64,000 nucleotides of DNA from Tardiphaga sp. P9-11 (lineage in GTDB: Bacteria; Pseudomonadota; Alphaproteobacteria; Rhizobiales; Xanthobacteraceae). Made by a program: the position numbers and the translations under genes. This document shows, piece after piece, positions 63,441 to 64,000 of this stretch (within the stretch, counting starts at the first letter, position 1; the number at the start of each line of letters is the position of its first letter). The stretch covers positions 248,001 through 312,000 of the forward strand of contig NZ_NPKQ01000004.1 of the NCBI RefSeq assembly GCF_008329525.1, given 5' to 3'. The notes under the pieces were generated by a model. It was not told the origin of the DNA, searched no databases, and saw only the letters and a list, made by a program, of their open reading frames with translations.

Positions 63441-64000
63441 TCAGCTCGCCTCAGCCAGCAGCGAGAGCTGCCGCGGGGCGTCGATTTCGCTCATGTCGGT
63501 GAGCGGGGTCGGGTAGTCGCCGGTGAAACAGTGGTCGGCGAATTTCGGATGCGCTGCGTCGCGGCCCGATTCGCCCATGGCGCGGTAGATGCCGTCGACC
63601 GAGACGAAGGCCAGCGAATCCGCGCCGATCAGATCGCGCATTTCTTCCAGCGTGTGGGTGGCGGCGAGGAGGCCGGCGCGGTCCGGCGTATCGATGCCAT
63701 AATAATCCGGATGGGTGATCGGCGGCGAGGCGATGCGGAAGTGGACTTCCTTGGCGCCGGCGTCGCGCATCATCTTGACGATCTTCTTCGACGTGGTGCC
63801 CCGCACCAGACTGTCGTCGATCAGCACGATGCGCTTGCCTTCGATGGCGGCGCGGTTGGCCGAATGTTTCATGCGCACGCCGAGTTCGCGCACGCTCTGG
63901 GTCGGCTGGATGAAGGTGCGGCCGACATAGTGATTGCGGATGATGCCGAGTTCGAACGGCACGCCCGAGGCACGGGAATAACCGATCGCGGCAGGCACGC
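63441..64000 (-). CDS. purF: Amidophosphoribosyltransferase (C-terminal part, cut by window edge)
   Basis: The last about 186 residues of the first enzyme of purine synthesis, which makes phosphoribosylamine from PRPP and glutamine. FELGIIRNHYVGRTFIQPTQ (in two parts, GIIRNHYVGRTFIQPTQ) and the PRPP-binding loop IVLIDDSLVRGTTSKK are diagnostic, and HFRIASPPITHPDYYGIDTP follows. The N-terminal amidotransferase domain lies beyond 64000. With guaB and guaA it makes three purine genes in the window. Confidence 0.95.
   Translation of the reverse strand, partial: VPAAIGYSRASGVPFELGIIRNHYVGRTFIQPTQSVRELGVRMKHSANRAAIEGKRIVLIDDSLVRGTTSKKIVKMMRDAGAKEVHFRIASPPITHPDYYGIDTPDRAGLLAATHTLEEMRDLIGADSLAFVSVDGIYRAMGESGRDAAHPKFADHCFTGDYPTPLTDMSEIDAPRQLSLLAEAS

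Overview
The window reads as chromosomal DNA of an alphaproteobacterium of the Bradyrhizobium/Rhodopseudomonas/Afipia/Tardiphaga group (Nitrobacteraceae). The evidence is high GC with strong third-position GC, a complete liv operon with tandem binding proteins, small Bradyrhizobium-type proteins (DUF5993 beside DsbB, NnrU, Lin0512) and typical GC-rich interspersed palindromes, including a TCATCCCCGC...GCGGGGATCC element. Genus is inferred from gene character and could not be checked by search. Most of the window is ordinary core genome.

Layout. 1-9.5 kb: truncated MFS exporter, guaB, a conserved hypothetical, an NADP-dependent oxidoreductase, a metallophosphoesterase, two membrane proteins, an rsmB-type rRNA methyltransferase and guaA. 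9.5-11.2 kb: an AT-richer two-gene island (two-TM protein plus SAM methyltransferase, TAA directly followed by ATG). 11.2-14 kb: reductase and SDR genes opposite a LysR regulator. 14-24.5 kb: acnB, a GST, a serine hydrolase, a secreted phospholipase-A2-like protein, an orphan binding protein, Lin0512, an ArsR/AHSA1 pair, a TenA-like protein and a YdeI-like protein. 24.5-33.6 kb: beta-propeller protein and its regulator, a TetR/dihydrofolate-reductase-like pair, DUF899, a deformylase-like protein with an altered metal site, a CadC-like TPR regulator, a Tat-exported hydrolase with cytochrome P460, and an HD-family protein. 33.8-38.5 kb: ABC-F ATPase, DsbB/DUF5993, an OhrR-like regulator with twin operators, an ArsC-like reductase and a PAS protein. 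38.9-45.6 kb: livG-livF-SBP-SBP-livH-livM, then a methyltransferase. 45.8-49.6 kb: DUF47-Pit phosphate uptake, SugE with a guanidine-II riboswitch, and prfC. 49.9-64 kb: GGDEF protein, SRPBCC and VOC proteins, two secreted hypotheticals, a Bug-type binding protein, NnrU, panB, YfgM-like protein, lipoprotein, der, a methyltransferase, an NHL protein, an SDR and the 3' part of purF.

Three things stand out. (1) Four partial, diverged ghost copies of a neighbouring gene lie in this window (serine hydrolase at 17053, DUF899 promoter and 5' end at 26340, livM 3' end at 45575, SRPBCC at 51261). By hand alignment they are roughly 80-93% identical to the intact copy, and three of the four bracket apparently inserted cargo genes. 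This suggests repeated gain of DNA by recombination anchored in a homologous allele. (2) A near-textbook mini-ykkC (guanidine-II) riboswitch with two ACGR hairpins precedes sugE, with a visible way to hide the Shine-Dalgarno sequence. (3) The AT-rich 2TM/methyltransferase cassette is the best candidate for an undescribed two-gene system. Several enzymes also lack a family-defining residue (deformylase-like Cys to Ser, HD to RD).

No tRNA, rRNA, CRISPR array, intact insertion sequence or prophage was recognised.
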